NCBI GenBank assembly: GCA_965206445.1
Contig: CBDBJR010000002.1
Location: 2,170,001 to 2,234,000 of the forward strand
Length of the DNA stretch: 64,000 nt
Reading direction: 5' to 3'
From: CBDBJR01 sp965206445
GTDB lineage: Bacteria > Pseudomonadota > Gammaproteobacteria > Arenicellales > Poriferihabitantaceae
Both the position numbers and the translations under genes were made by a program. Of this stretch, positions 26,594 to 40,300 are shown in pieces. The first letter of the stretch is position 1. Every line of letters starts with the position of its first letter. The notes under the pieces are model-generated. The model searched no databases, was not told where the DNA came from, and saw only the letters and a program-made list of their open reading frames with translations.

Positions 26594-26912
26594 GCTGAAC
26601 GCGCTGGCGCAGATTTTCCTGCGCCACGGCATAAAGGATTCGGATTTTCAGGCGTCTTTCGGGTGGCTGGTGGGCATGCTCCTGACCCCCGGCATCATTG
26701 GCGGGATGACATGTTATCTGGTCAGCATCGTCCTGTGGCTGGCGGTGCTGTCCAGGGTTCAGGTGTCCATCGCCTATCCCTTTCAGTCGCTTGGGTATGT
26801 GTTCGCCTCGCTGGTGGCGTGGCGGTTTTTGGGGGAGGGCATGACGCTGCTGAATGTGCTCGGGCTGGCGCTGATCTGCGCCGGCGTGGCGGTTCTGTCG
26901 CGCGCCGGCTGA
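26592..26912 (+). pseudogene. SMR/EamA-type small membrane exporter, 5' end missing
   Basis: About 106 residues of a small multidrug-resistance-like (EmrE/ArnE-like) protein: LNALAQIFLRHGIKDSDF, a helix LLTPGIIGGMTCYLVSIVLW, SIAYPFQSLGYVFASLVAW, and the final helix LLNVLGLALICAGVAVL. Such proteins flip lipid-linked sugars in glycan pathways. The first ~12 residues, including the start, are absent, replaced by the UbiA fragment. An upstream in-frame ATG at 26511 would give a chimeric N-terminus that reads UbiA DNA out of frame. Confidence 0.7.
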
Positions 26913-26915
26913 CCC

Positions 26916-27896
26916 GTGAACGGCGACTGCGTCATCATCGGCGGCTGCGGTTTCCTCGGCGGCGTCCTGACCCGGCGGCTGGCGGCGCAGGGAAGGCGCG
27001 TGGTGGTCATTGACCGGCATCCGCCGCCGGCGACATCGGGCGACACGGCAACCTACCTGCGCGCCGACATCCGTGCGCGCGACGCCCTGCTGGATCTAGC
27101 CAGCGCCTGGGTGATCAACCTCGCCGCGCGGCAATACCAGGATGCGGTGCCCCGCCGCCACCGGCAGGCGTGGTTCTCCGAAGTCAATGTGGACGGCACG
27201 TTGCACGTCTGCGAACTCGCGGTTGCGCTGGACGCCGCCAGCCTGGTGCAGTTCTTCAGCGACATGGTCTATGGCCTTCCGCGCGCCCTGCCGGTTGCGG
27301 AAAGTCACCCGCAACACCCGCTCGGCGAATACGGTCGCTCCAAAGTGCGCATGGAGCAGCAGGTGCGCGAGTTCGCCCGCGCCCACGACCTGCCGGCCAC
27401 GATTTTTCGCCCGCGCCTGATTTCCGGCAAAGGCCGCCTCGGCGTGTTCAGCAAACTGTTCTCCCTGATCCACCGCCATCTTCCGCTGCCGCTGATTGGA
27501 GACGGCCGTAACTTCTATCAGATGGTCGCGGTTGAGGATTGCGCGGCGGCGGTGGTCTGCGCGCTTGATCAACGCTGTCCGAGTGCGGTCTATAACCTGT
27601 GCTCCGCACCGACCTTGCCGGTGCGCGACTTGATGCGCGAACTGATTCGCGCGGTTGGCTCGCGCTCCCGCGTCATCCCCACCCCGGCGGCGCTGGTGCG
27701 CGGCGCGCTGCGCGCCCTGTCCGTGGTCGGCGTGGAGCCGCTGTATCCCGAACAATATCTGCTGGCCGACCGGGATTTTATCGTCAGCGCCGAAAAAGCG
27801 CGCGCCGAACTGGACTGGCAACCGCACGGCGACGATCTGGCCTTGCTGGTGGCGGCCTACGATTTCTGGAAGCAACTTCCGCGCACATCCGCTTGA
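26916..27896 (+). CDS. NAD-dependent sugar epimerase/dehydratase (extended SDR)
   Basis: A 326-residue extended SDR beginning at a GTG (NGDCVIIGGCGFLGGVLTRR), 3 nt after the SMR stop. The Rossmann motif GGCGFLGG, the FSDMVYG segment and catalytic YGRSK are all present. The C-terminal part (YPEQYLLADRDFIVSAEKAR) resembles nucleotide- or lipid-linked sugar epimerases found next to UbiA/SMR genes. The exact substrate is unknown. It is the one gene of the native glycan locus that appears intact. The stop lies just after the start of long repeat copy 2. Confidence 0.75.
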   Translation: MNGDCVIIGGCGFLGGVLTRRLAAQGRRVVVIDRHPPPATSGDTATYLRADIRARDALLDLASAWVINLAARQYQDAVPRRHRQAWFSEVNVDGTLHVCELAVALDAASLVQFFSDMVYGLPRALPVAESHPQHPLGEYGRSKVRMEQQVREFARAHDLPATIFRPRLISGKGRLGVFSKLFSLIHRHLPLPLIGDGRNFYQMVAVEDCAAAVVCALDQRCPSAVYNLCSAPTLPVRDLMRELIRAVGSRSRVIPTPAALVRGALRALSVVGVEPLYPEQYLLADRDFIVSAEKARAELDWQPHGDDLALLVAAYDFWKQLPRTSA

Positions 27897-28326
27897 GTGG
27901 CATCGCACACGTGGCATTTCAGCCCGACCGGGAAAGTCTGAACCAATTGATGGACGCCGCATCCGACCGACCCCGGCCACCGCACCGGCGCAACGATTAG
28001 CCCGCCGAGCGCTGGCCGTATCGGCTGCCTGCCGCTGCCGTAGCGCGCCGTCTACACATTACCAATCCAGCCGCAAATGCAGCTCCAGGTCATGCTCGGG
28101 CGCTCGGGACGCGCTTTCCCGCCGTCGTCCCTGCACACTCAACGACCACGCCCGACCGCCGGCAAAGCGACTGCCCAGGCGATAGTCACGACCGTCTGAC
28201 AGCAGCGACAGGCCGGCATACGGCGTCAGCAGGCCGCCGCTCCACGCCAGGCCATACCCCAGTTCGCTGTCCATACGCAGGTGCCGGTCGGCTTCATCCT
28301 GCTGATCCCGACCGGCTATATCGCCC
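27893..28326. repeat. Direct long repeat, copy 2 (partner 16931-17370)
   Basis: 434-bp counterpart of copy 1. Its left ~105 bp repeat the last codons of the amgK-like gene without the rest of that gene. Its right part is the intact 3' end of the giant adhesin gene. This reciprocal arrangement (full kinase plus adhesin tail at copy 1, kinase tail plus full adhesin at copy 2) is what a Campbell-type integration leaves. Confidence 0.92.
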
Positions 28327-31300
28327 TCCCACAGGCGCAGCAGGCCGCTTTGATGCTGACCGTAGCTCGGCTCCATCCGCACACCCAGGCCCTGACCGTC
28401 CAGACCGGGGTCAATCCGAAACCGGCCGTTCACACCCCACTCCATATACTCCGCCGCCGTCAGCGCACGCGCACCGACGCCTGCACTCAGCCCGCGCAAC
28501 GCATCGCTCCAGTCGAGCGCACTGCCCACTTCGATACCCGGACCATGCGCACCGGCGCCGCTGTCATGCCGCACACCCCATTCCACCGCACCGCGCACCT
28601 GCCCCAGGTCCGTCTCGCGGCTGTGACTCGCCTCCAGCCGCAGCCGCAGACGATGGGTGCGTAAATACTGATGCGCGTATGCGTCCTCGAATCCCGCGCT
28701 CGGCTCAACCGCGATACTCGACAGCGACGCATCGCCGCGTACCACCAGCTCGCTGTGGCCGCCGATAATCAGCTCATCCGAGGACAGCAGTACGCCGTCG
28801 GCGCCCGCGCTCGCCGAGCGGATCGTGACATCACCGCTGACCACCTGCTCGCTGTCGTCAATCCTGATTTTGCCGTTGCTGACGCCGATGCTCAACCAGG
28901 CATCCAGCTGCTCCGACAGCGACCAGCCGACATACGGGTGCAGGCTGAGCAGATCGATTCGATACTTGCCCTGAGCGCCAATCAGGTCTGCCAGCGCCGC
29001 ATCCGGGGCTATATCCCGATAGCCGAAAGCACCCTCGAACCACGACACCGCCACGCCCGCCAGCACCGACCGGTCGGCGCCCAGGCGCACGTCCACGCCG
29101 ATGTGGCCGCCCACCAAATCGCCGTCCCAATCAATCAGCGACTGGTCATCCCCGGCCAGGAAGACATAATCGCCGCTGCCGTAAAACCCCAGCCCGCCAA
29201 TGCCCGGATCATCCTGATCGACCGCAAACGAGAGATCCGCCACCAGTTGATCGAACGCGATATCGCCGCCCGCAGTCGAGTTGACCTCCTGCTCCGTACC
29301 GCTATCGCCGTAGCGCTTCAGCCACTGGCTCAACGAGGCCGTATCGGTCATCGACCAGCCTGCTTGATCGACGCTGTCGGGCGCCGGGATGCGCTCGAGC
29401 CGCTCGATAACCAGCCGGTTGGTGCTGTCCGTCAGCGCCTTGGCTACCCGTGGCAGAATGTCGGCGTTCAGCCGTCCGACCCGCTGTGCGCTGCCGTCTT
29501 CGTTCACATCGGTGACCAGAATAACCACCTCGATGCGGTCGGTAACGCCCTGCGGGTCTTCCACCACCACGCTGACCGTATACTCGCTGCGCAGCTCGAA
29601 ATCCAGCGACGAGCGGACCCACAACTGCCCGCTGACAGGGTCGATATCGAAGTGGCCGGCATCGGCGCCCTCCAGTCGATAGGTCAGGGTATCGCCGTTC
29701 GGGTCAGTGGCCGTGATCGAGGCACCGACGGGGCGGTCAGGTGGCGTGTTTTCCGACACCCGGAGAGTCAGGCTGTCGGTAGCATCGAAGACCGGCGGCA
29801 GGTTGGCGTCGGTAGTGCCGGCACGCGCAGGCGTCCACGCGCTTTCGCCCTCGTCATTGACGGCGCGCACCTGGACCGCATAGGCGGTGTTCGGCGACAG
29901 GCCGGGGATGGTCGCGCTGGTGACGGTGCTGATGGTGTCCGGTAGAACGGTAAATGCGCTGCTGCTTTGCAGCCGATAGCGCATATCGTAGTCGGTGATC
30001 GCGGTGCGGGTCGTCGGGCCAAAATTGTTCGGCGCCGTCCAACTGACCGACAGACCGGTGGTCGAGGCCGTGGCCACCATCGGGGCGACCGGTGCATCCG
30101 GTGGCTCCTCCAGGTCGGTGATTGTAATCGTCAGGGCAATCCGGGTGCTGCCGCCGCGGTCATCGCCGGCCACAACCATCAGGCGGTAACTAAAGCGCGA
30201 CTCGTAATCGACGATGATGGCGGTTCTCACCTGGCCGGTGTCATCGATGCGGAAATCGTCCGCGTTGGCGCCTTCCAGGTTATAGGTGATCGTATCGTCG
30301 GGGTTCGCGTCGGTGGCGGTGATTGGGGCACCGAGGCGGGTGGACACCGGGCTGTTTTCGTCTACATCACGCATAACCGCGTCGGGGGAGGCGAACGCCG
30401 GCGGTTGATTCGCCGAGGTGCTGCCGCTGCCCGAGGGCGACCACGCGCCGGTGGCCTCGGCATTGGTGGCACGCACCTGGACCTGGTAGGCGGTGTTCGG
30501 CGACAGGCCGGTGATAGTCGCCGTCGTCGCGGTGCCGGTAATGCCGATCAAATCGGTAAATGCGCCGCTGCTGCTTTGCAACCGGTAGCGCACATCGTAG
30601 TCGACAATGGCGGTGCGGCTCGATGGGCCGGCATTGTTCGGCGCCGTCCAGCTGACCGCTAGGCGGGTCAAGTCGGTCGCCGAGGGCGCGGTCACCGTCG
30701 GTGCGACCGGTGCACCCGGCGGCTCGTTCAAATCGTTGATCGTAATGGTCAGGTCAATTCGAGCACTGCCGCCGCGATCATCGCTGGCGACGACCATCAG
30801 GCTGTAACCGGGACGCAGCTCGTGGTCGACGATGATGGCGGTGCTCACCTGGCCGGCGTCATCGATGCGAAAATCACCTGCGTCGGCGCCTTCCAGGCGA
30901 TAGGTGATCGGTTCGCCGGGGTTCGAGTCGGTGGCGGTGACCGGGGCACCGAGGCGGGTGGGTATCGGGCTGTTTTCATTCACGGCTCGGTCAACCGGGC
31001 CGGGGGCATCATTGAACCTCGGCGGCTGATTCGCCGAGGTGGTGCCGCTACCCGAGGGTGACCACGCGCCGGGGCCCTCGGCATTGGTGGCGCGCACCTG
31101 GATCTGGTAGGCGGTGTTCGGCGACAGGCCGGTGATAGTCGCCGTCGTCGCGGTGCCGGTAATGCCGATCAAATCGGTGAATGCGCCACTGCTGCTTTGC
31201 AACCGGTAGCGCACATCGTAGTCGGTAATGGCGGTGCGGCTCGATGGGCCGGCATTGTTCGGCGCCGTCCAGCTGACCGTCAGGCGGGTCGAGGCGATCG

Positions 31301-34300
31301 CCGAAGGCGCGACCACCGTCGGGGTGGCCGGCGCATCCGGTGGCTCGTTCAAATCATTGACCGTAATGGTCAGGTCAATTCGAGCACTGCCTCCACGGTC
31401 ATCATCGGCGACGACCATCAGGCTGTAACCGGGGCGCAGTTCGTGGTCAACGATGATGGCGGTTCTCACCTGGCCGGTGGCATCAATGCGGAAATCACCC
31501 GCGTTGGCACCTTCCAGGCGATAGGTAATCGGATCACTGTTCGGGTCGGTGGCTATAATCGCGGCGCCGACGGCAGTCGGATTGGTGCTGTTTTCGGCCA
31601 CCTCTCGGGCCACCGGGCCGAAGCTGAACTCCGGCGGCTGATTCGCCGAGGTGACACCGCTGCCCGAGGGCGACCACGCGCCGGGGCCCTCGGCATTGGT
31701 GGCGCGCACCTGGACCTGATAGGCGGTGTCCGGCGACAGGCCGGTGATGACCGCCGTCGTCGCGGTGTCGGTAGTGCCGGTCAAATCGGTGAATGCGCCG
31801 CTGCTGCTTTGCAACCGGTAGCGCACATCGTAGTCGGTAATGGCGGTGCGGCTCGATGGGCCGGCATTGTTTGGCGCCATCCAGCTGACCGCCAGGCGGG
31901 TCAAGTCGGTCGCCGAGGGCGCGGTCACCGTCGGCGCGGCCGGTGCATCCGGCGGCTCGTTCAAATCGTTGACCGTAATGGTCAGGTCAATTCGAGCACT
32001 GCCACCGCGATCATCGTCGGCCACGACCATCAGGCTGTAACCGGGGCGCAGCTCGTGGTCGACGATGATCGCGGTGCTCACCTGGCCGGCGTCATTGATG
32101 CGGAAATCACCCGCGTTGGCGCCTTCCAGGCGATAGGTAATCGGATCGCCGTTCGGGTCGGTGGCTATAATCGCGGCGCCGACGACAGTCGGATTGATGC
32201 TGTTTTCGGCCACCTCTCGGGACATCGGGTCGGGGCTGAACTCCGGCGGCTGATTCGCCGAGGTGCTGCCGCTGCCCGAGGGCGACCACGCGCCGATGGC
32301 CTCGGCATTGGTGGCGCGCACCTGGACTTGATAGGCGGTGTCCGGCGACAGGCCGGTGATGGTCGCGCTGGTTGCGGTGCTGATAGTGCCCGGCAGAACG
32401 GTAAATACGCTGCTGCTTTGCAACCGATAGCGTATATCGTAGTCGGTAATGGCGGTGCGGCTCGATGGGCCGGCATTGTTCGGCGCCGTCCAGCTGACCG
32501 CCAGGCGGGTCAAGTCGGTCGCCGAAAACGCAGTCACCGTCGGTGCGACCGGCGCATCCGGCGGCTCGTTCAAATCAGTGACCGTAATGGTCAGGTCAAT
32601 TCGAGCACTGCCTCCACGATCATCATCGGCGACGACCATCAGGCTGTAGCCGGGGCGCAGCTCATGGTCAACGATGGTGGCGATCCTCACCTGGCCGGTG
32701 GCATCAATGAGGAAATCACTCGCATTGGCGCCTTCCAGACGATAGGTGATCGGATCACCGTTCGGGTCGGTGGCTATAATCGCGGCACCGACGGCAGTCG
32801 GATTGGTGCTGTTTTCAGCCACCTCTCGGGACATCGGGCCAGGGCTGAACTCCGGCGGCTGATTCGCCAAGGTGGCGCCGCTGCCCGAGGGCGACCACGC
32901 GCCAGCGCCCTCGGCATTGGTGGCTCGCACCTGGACTTGATAGGCGGTGTCCGGCGACAGGTTGGTGATAGTCGCCGTCGTCGCTGTGCCGGTAGCGCCA
33001 ACCAAATCGGCAAATGGGCCGGTGCTGCCCTCCCGGTAGCGCACATCGTAGTCGGTAATGGCGGTGCGGCTCGATGGGCCGGTATTGTTTGGCGCCGTCC
33101 AGCTGACCGTCAGGCTGGTCGAGGCGACCGCCGAGGGCGCGACCACCGTCGGCGCGGTCGGCGCATCCGGCGGCTCGTTCAAATCAGTGACCGTAATGGT
33201 CAGGTCAATTCGAGTACTGCCGCCCCGGTCATCGTCGGCCACGACCATCAGGCTGTAACCGGGGCGCAGCTCGTGGTCGACGATGGTGGCGACCCTCACC
33301 TGGCCGGTGGCATCAATGCGGAAATCACTCGCGTTGGCGCCTTCCAGACGATAGGTGATCGGATCACCGTTCGGGTCGGTGGCTATAATCGCGGCGCCGA
33401 CGACAGTCGGATTGGTGCTGTTTTCAGCCACCTCTCGGGACACCGGGCCGGGGCTGAACTCCGGCGGCTGATTCGCCGAGGTGGCGCCGCTGCCCGAGGG
33501 CGACCACGCGCCAGCGCCCTCGGCATTGGTGGCACGCACCTGGACCTGATAGGCGGTGTCCGGCGACAGGCCGGTGATAGTCGCTGTCGTCGCGGTGCCG
33601 GTAGTGCCGGTTAAATCGGTGAATGCGCTGCTGCTGCTTTGCAACCGGTAGCGCACATCGTAATCGACAATGGCAGTGCGGCTCGATGGGCCGGTATTGT
33701 TTGGCGCCGTCCAGCTGACCGCCAGGCGGGTCAAGTCGGTCGCCGAGAACGCGGTCACCGTCGGTGCGGTCGGCGCATCCGGCGGCTCGTTCAAATCAGT
33801 GACCGTAATGGTCAGGTCAATTCGAGCACTGCCGCCACGATCATCATCGGCGACGACCATCAGGCTGTAACCGGGACGCAACTCGTGGTCGACGATGGTG
33901 GCGACCCTCACCTGGCCGGTGGCATCAATGCGGAAATCACCCGCGTTGGCGCCTTCCAGACGATAGGTGATCGGATCACCGTTCGGGTCGGTGGCTATAA
34001 TCGCGGCGCCGACGACAGTCGGATTGGTGTTGTTTTCGACCACCTCTCGGGACATCGGGCCAGGGCTGAACTCCGGCGGCTGATTCGCCAAGGTGGCGCC
34101 GCTGCCCGAGGGCGACCACGCGCCAGCGCCCTCGGCATTGGTGGCTCGCACCTGGACTTGATAGGCGGTGTCCGGCGACAGGCTGGTGATAGTCGCCGTC
34201 GTCGCTGTGCCGGTAGCGCCAACCAAATCGGCAAATGGGCCGGTGCTGCCCTCCCGGTAGCGCACATCGTAGTCGGTAATGGCGGTGCGGCTCGATGGGC

Positions 34301-37300
34301 CGGTATTGTTTGGCGCCGTCCAGCTGACCGTCAGGCTGGTCGAGGCGACTGCCGAGGGCGCGACCACCGTCGGCGCGGTCGGCGCATCCGGCGGCTCGTT
34401 CAAATCAGTGACCGTAATGGTCAGGTCAATTCGAGCACTGCCACCCCGGTCATCGCTGGCCACGACCATCAGGCTGTAACCGGGGCTCCGCTCGTGGTCG
34501 ACGATGGTGGCGATCCTCACCTGGCCGGTGGCATCAATGAGGAAATCACTCGCGTTGGCGCCTTCCAGACGATAGGTGATCGGATCACCGTTCGGGTCGG
34601 TGGCTATAATCGGGGCACCGACGACAGTCGGATTGGTGCTGTTTTCAGCCACCTCTCGGGACACCGGGCCGGGGCTGAACTCCGGTGCCTGATTCGCCGA
34701 GGTGCTGCCGCTGCCCGAGGACGACCACACGCCGGTGCCCTCGGCATTGGTGGCGCGCACCTGGACCTGGTAGGCGGTGTCCGGCGACAGGCTGATGATA
34801 GTCGCCGTCGTCGCGGTGCCGGTAGTGCCGGTCAAATCGGTGAATGCGCCGCTGCTGCTTTGCAATCGGTAGCGCACATCGTAGTCGACAATGGCGGTGC
34901 GACTTGATGGGCCGGTATTGTTCGGCGCCGTCCAGCTGACCGCCAGGCGGGTCAAGTCGGTCGCCGAGAACGCGGTCACCGTCGGGGCGACCGGTGCATC
35001 CGGCGGCTCCTCCAGATCGTTGATCATAATGGTCAGCTCAATCTGAGCACGGGCATCGTAGTTATCGGTGGCGACGACCATCAGGCTGTAACTGCCGAGC
35101 AGCTCGTGATCGACAACGATGGCCGTACTTACCTGGCCGGCGGCATCAATGCGGAAATTGCCCGCGTTGGCGCCTTCCAGACGATAGGTGATCGTATCGC
35201 CGTCCGCGTCGGTGACTGCAATCGGGGCACCGAGGCGGGTGGACACAATGCTGTTTTCGTTCACGGCCCGGTCAACCGGGCCGGGGGCATCATTGAACCT
35301 CGGCGGCTGATTCTCCGAGGTGGTACCGCTGCCCGAGGGCGACCACGCGCCAGCGCCCTCGGCATTGGTGGCACGCACCTGGACCTGATAGGCGGTGCCC
35401 GGCGACAGGCCGGGGATGGTCGCTGTCGTCGCGGTGCCGGTAGTGCCGGTCAAATCGGTGAATAGGCCGGTGCCGCCCTCCCGGTAGCGCACATCGTAGT
35501 CGGTAATGGCGGTGCGACTCGATGGGCCGGTATTATTTGGCGCCGTCCAGCTGACCGTCAGGCTGGTTGAGGCGACCGCCGAGGGCGCGGTCACCGTCGG
35601 GGCGACCGGCGCATCCGGCGGCTCGTTCAAATCAGTGACCGTAATGGTCAGGTCAATTCGAGCACTGTCGCCCCGGTCATCGTCGGCCACGACCATCAGG
35701 CTGTAACCGGGGCTCCGCTCGTGGTCGACGATGGTGGCGATCCTCACCTGGCCGGTGGCATCAATGAGGAAATCACTCGCGTTGGCGCCTTCCAGACGAT
35801 AGGTGATCGGATCACCGTTCGGGTCGGTGGCTATAATCGGGGCACCGACGACAGTCGGATTGGTGCTGTTTTCAGCCACCTCTCGGGACACCGGGCCGGG
35901 GCTGAACTCCGGCGCCTGATTCGCCGAGGTGCTGCCGCTGCCCGAGGGCGACCACGCGCCGGGGCCCTCGGCATTGGTGGCGCGCACCTGGACCTGATAG
36001 GCGGTGTCCGGCGACAGGCCGGTGATAGTCGCCGTCGTCGCGGTGCCGGTAGTGCCGGTCAAATCGGTGAATGCGCCGCTGCTGCTTTGCAATCGGTAGC
36101 GCACATCGTAGTCGACAATGGCGGTGCGGCTCGATGGGCCGGCATTGTTTGGCGCCGTCCAGCTGACCGCCAGGCGGGTCAAGTCGGTCGCCGAAAACGC
36201 GGTCACCGTCGGGGCGACCGGTGCATCCGGCGACTCCTCCAGGTCGTTGATCATAATGGTCAGCTCAATCTGGGCACGGGCATCGTAGTTATCGGTGGCG
36301 ACAACCATCAGGCTGTAACTGCCGAGCAGCTCGTGATCGACAACGATGGCCGTACTTACCTGGCCGGCGGCATCAATGCGGAAATTGCCCGCGTTGGCGC
36401 CTTCCAGACGATAAGTGATCGTATCGCCGTCCGCGTCGGTGACTGCAATCGGGGCGCCGAGGCGGGTGGACACAATGCTGTTTTCGTTCACGGCCCGGTC
36501 AACCGGGCCGGGGGCATCATTGAACCTCGGCGGTTGATTCTCCGAGGTACTGCCGCTACCCGAGGGCGACCACACGCCGGTGCCCTCGGCATTGATGGCG
36601 CGCACCTGGACCTGATAGGCGGTGTCCGGCGACAGGCCGGTGATGGCCGCTGTCGTCGCTGTGCCGATAGTACCGGTCAAATCGGTGAATAGGCCGGTGC
36701 TGCCCTCCCGGTAGCGCACATCGTAGTCGGTAATGGCGGTGCGGCTCGATGGGCCGGTATTGTTTGGCGCCATCCAGCTGACTGTCAGGCTGGTCGAGGC
36801 GACCGTTGAGGGCGCGGTCACCGTCGGTGCGGTCGGCGCATCCGGCGGCTCGTTCAAATCAGTGACCGTAATGGTCAGGTCAATTCGAGTACTGCCGCCC
36901 CGGTCATCGTCGGCCACGACCATCAGGCTGTAACCGGGGCGCAGCTCGTGGTCGACGATGGTGGCGATCCTCACCTGGCCGGTGGCATTGATGCGGAAAT
37001 CACTCGCGTTGGTGCCTTCCAGACGATAGGTGATCGGATCACCGTTCGGGTCGGTGGCTATAATCGGGGCGCCGACGACAGTCGGATTGGTGCTGTTTTC
37101 AGCCACCTCTCGGGACACCGGGCCGGGGCTGAACTCCGGCGGCTGATTCGCCGAGGTGGCGCCGCTGCCCGAGGGCGACCACGCGCCAGCGCCCTCGGCA
37201 TTGGTGGCACGCACCTGGACCTGATAGGCGGTGTCCGGCGACAGGCCGGTGATAGTCGCTGTCGTCGCGGTGCCGGTAGTGCCGGTTAAATCGGTGAATG

Positions 37301-40300
37301 CGCTGCTGCTGCTTTGCAACCGGTAGCGCACATCGTAATCGACAATGGCAGTGCGGCTCGATGGGCCGGTATTGTTTGGCGCCGTCCAGCTGACCGCCAG
37401 GCGGGTCAAGTCGGTCGCCGAGAACGCGGTCACCGTCGGGGCGACCGGTGCATCCGGCGGCTCCTCCAGATCGTTGATCATAATGGTCAACTCAATCTGG
37501 GCACCGGCATCGTAGTTATCGGTGGCGACGACCATCAGGCTGTAACTGCCGAGTAGCTCGTGATCGACAACGATGGCCGTACTTACCTGGCCGGCGGCAT
37601 CAATGCGGAAATTGCCCGCGTTGGCGCCTTCCAGACGATAGGTGATCGTATCGCCGTCCGCGTCGGTGACTGCAATCGGGGCGCCGAGGCGGGTGGACAC
37701 AATGCTGTTTTCGTTCACGGCTCGAGCAACCGGGCCGGGGGCATCATTGAACCTCGGCGGTTGATTCGCCGAGGTGCTGCCGCTGCCCGAAGGCGACCAC
37801 GCGCCGGGGCCCTCGGCATTGGTGGCGCGCACCTGGACCTGATAGGCGGTGTCCGGCGACAGGCCGGTGATGGCCGCTGTCGTCGCGGTGTCGGTAGTGC
37901 CGGTCAAATCGGTGAATAGACCGGTGCTGCTTTGCAACCGATAGCGCACATCGTAGTCGGTAATGGCGGTGCGGCTCGATGGGCCGGTATTGTTTGGCGC
38001 CGTCCAGCTGACCGCCAGGCTGGTCGAGGCGACCGCCGAGGGCGCGACCACCGTCGGCGCGGCCGGCGCATCCGGCGGCTCGTTCAAATCGTTGACCGTA
38101 ATGGTCAGGTCAATTCGGGCACTGTCGCCCCGGTCATCGCTGGCCACGACCATCAGGCTGTAACCGGGGCGCAGCTCGTGGTCGACGATGGTGGCGATCC
38201 TCACCTGGCCGGTGGCATCGATGCGAAAATCACCCGCGTTGGTGCCTTCCAGACGATATGTGATCGGATCACCGTTCGGGTCGGTGGCTATAATCGGGGC
38301 ACCGACGACAGTCGGATTGGTGCTGTTTTCAGCCACCTCTCGGGATACCGGGCCGGGGCTGAACTCCGGCGGCTGATTCGCCGAGGTGGTGCCGCTGCCC
38401 GAGGGCGACCACGCGCCGGGGCCCTCGGCATTGGTGGCGCGCACCTGGACCTGATAGGCGGTGTCCGGCGACAGGCCGGTGATAGTCGCCGTCGTCGCGG
38501 TGCCGGTAATGCCGGCTAAATCAGTGAATGTGCCGCTGCTGCTTTGCAATCGGTAGCGCACATCGTAGTCAACAATGGCGGTGCGGCTCGATGGGCCGGT
38601 ATTGTTCGGCGCCGTCCAGCTGACCGCCAGGCGGGTCAAATCGGTCGCCGAGAACGCGGTCACCGTCGGGGCGACCGGCGCATCCGGCGGCTCCTCCAGG
38701 TCGTTGATCATAATGTTCAACTCAACCTGAGCACGGGCATCGTAGTTATCGGTGGCGACGACCATCAGGCTGTAACTGCCGAGCAACTCGTGATCGACAA
38801 CGATGGACGTACTTACCTGGCCGGCGGCATCAATGCGGAAATTGCCCGCGTTGGCGCCTTCCAGACGATAGGTGATCGTATCGCCGTCCGCGTCGGTGGC
38901 TACAATCGGGGCGCCGATGCGGGTGGACACAACGCTGTTTTCGTTCACGGCTTGAGCAACCGGGCCAGGGGCATCATTGAACCTCGGCGGCTGATTCTCC
39001 GAGGTACTGCCGCCACCCGAAGGCGACCACGCGCCGGGGCCCTCGGCATTGGTGGCACGCACCTGGACCTGATAGGCGGTGTCCGGCAACAGGCCGGTGA
39101 TGGCCGCCGTCGTCGCTGTACCGGTAGTGCCGGTCAAATCGGTAAATAGGCCGGTGCCGCCCTCCCGGTAGCGCACATCGTAGTCGGTAATGGCGGTGCG
39201 GCTCGATGGGCCGGTATTGTTTGGCGCCGTCCAGCTGACCGTCAGGCTGGTCGAGGCGACCGCCGAGGGCGCGACCACCGTCGGCGCGGCCGGCGCATCC
39301 GGCGGCTCGTTCAAATCGTTGACCGTAATGGTCAGGTCAATTCGGGCACTGTCGCCCCGGTCATCGCCGGCCACGACCATCAGCTCGTAGCGGGGTTCCA
39401 TCTCGTGATCGACGACGATGGCCGCACTTACCTGACCGGCGACATCAATGCGAAAATCACTCGCGTTGGCGCCTTCCAGACGATAGGTGATCGGATCGCC
39501 GTTCGCGTCGGTGGCTGCAATCGGGGCGCCGAGGCGGGTGGACACAACGTTGTTTTCGTTCACGGCCCGGGCAACCGGGCCGGGGGCATCATTGAACCGC
39601 GGCGGCTGATTCGCCGCGGTGCTGCCGCTGCCCGAAGGCGACCACGCGCTGTCACCCTCGTCGTTGCCGGCGCGCACCTGGACTTGATAGGCGGTGCCCG
39701 GCGACAGGCCGGTGACGGACGCCATGGTCGCCGTGCCGGCTGTGTCATCCGGCAAATCGGTGAAGGGGCCGGTGCTGCTTTGCAACCGGTAGCGCACATC
39801 GTAGTCGGTAATGGCGGTGCGGCTCGATGGGCCGGCATTGTTCGGTGCCGTCCAGCTGACCGTCAGGCCGGTCGGGTCGGTCGCCGAGACCGCGGTCACC
39901 GTCGGCGCGGCCGGTGCATCCGGCGGCTCGGCCACGTCGGCAACGGTAACGATGACCGACGCTTTGTCCTTGCCGCCCAGACCGTCACTGTCGCTCGCCG
40001 TTACAACAACGACGTAACCGGTTGGATTTTCAAAGTCCAAAATCAGGTCAATGCGCAATTGGCCGTCGGAGTCGATCGAAAAATTGGCGCCGTCTTTTGT
40101 ATCCAGACTATAGATCGGCGTGGTTCCATCCGGGTCGGTGGCCGCGATGGGCGTACCAACCGTGCCGCCGATGGGCGTGTTTTCGGGCACAGCAATCCGG
40201 ACAACCGGCAACGGAAATTTCGGTGCGCGAACGGCTTCTGTGTCTTCGGTGCCGAATGCCGACCATGCACCCGTGCCTTCGTCGTTGCTGGCACGCACCC

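Noticed and set aside
31197..33614. Long plus-strand open frames (up to ~805 codons) opposite the adhesin repeats, and similar frames up to 40490
   Set aside because: They are antisense to near-identical repeat units, repeat with the same period, carry Arg/Gly-rich low-complexity translations and have no family similarity. They stay open only because of the codon bias of the adhesin gene.
29900..39960. Regularly spaced repeats resembling a CRISPR-like array
   Set aside because: The unit is ~612 bp, fully coding, and contains no short repeat-spacer pattern.
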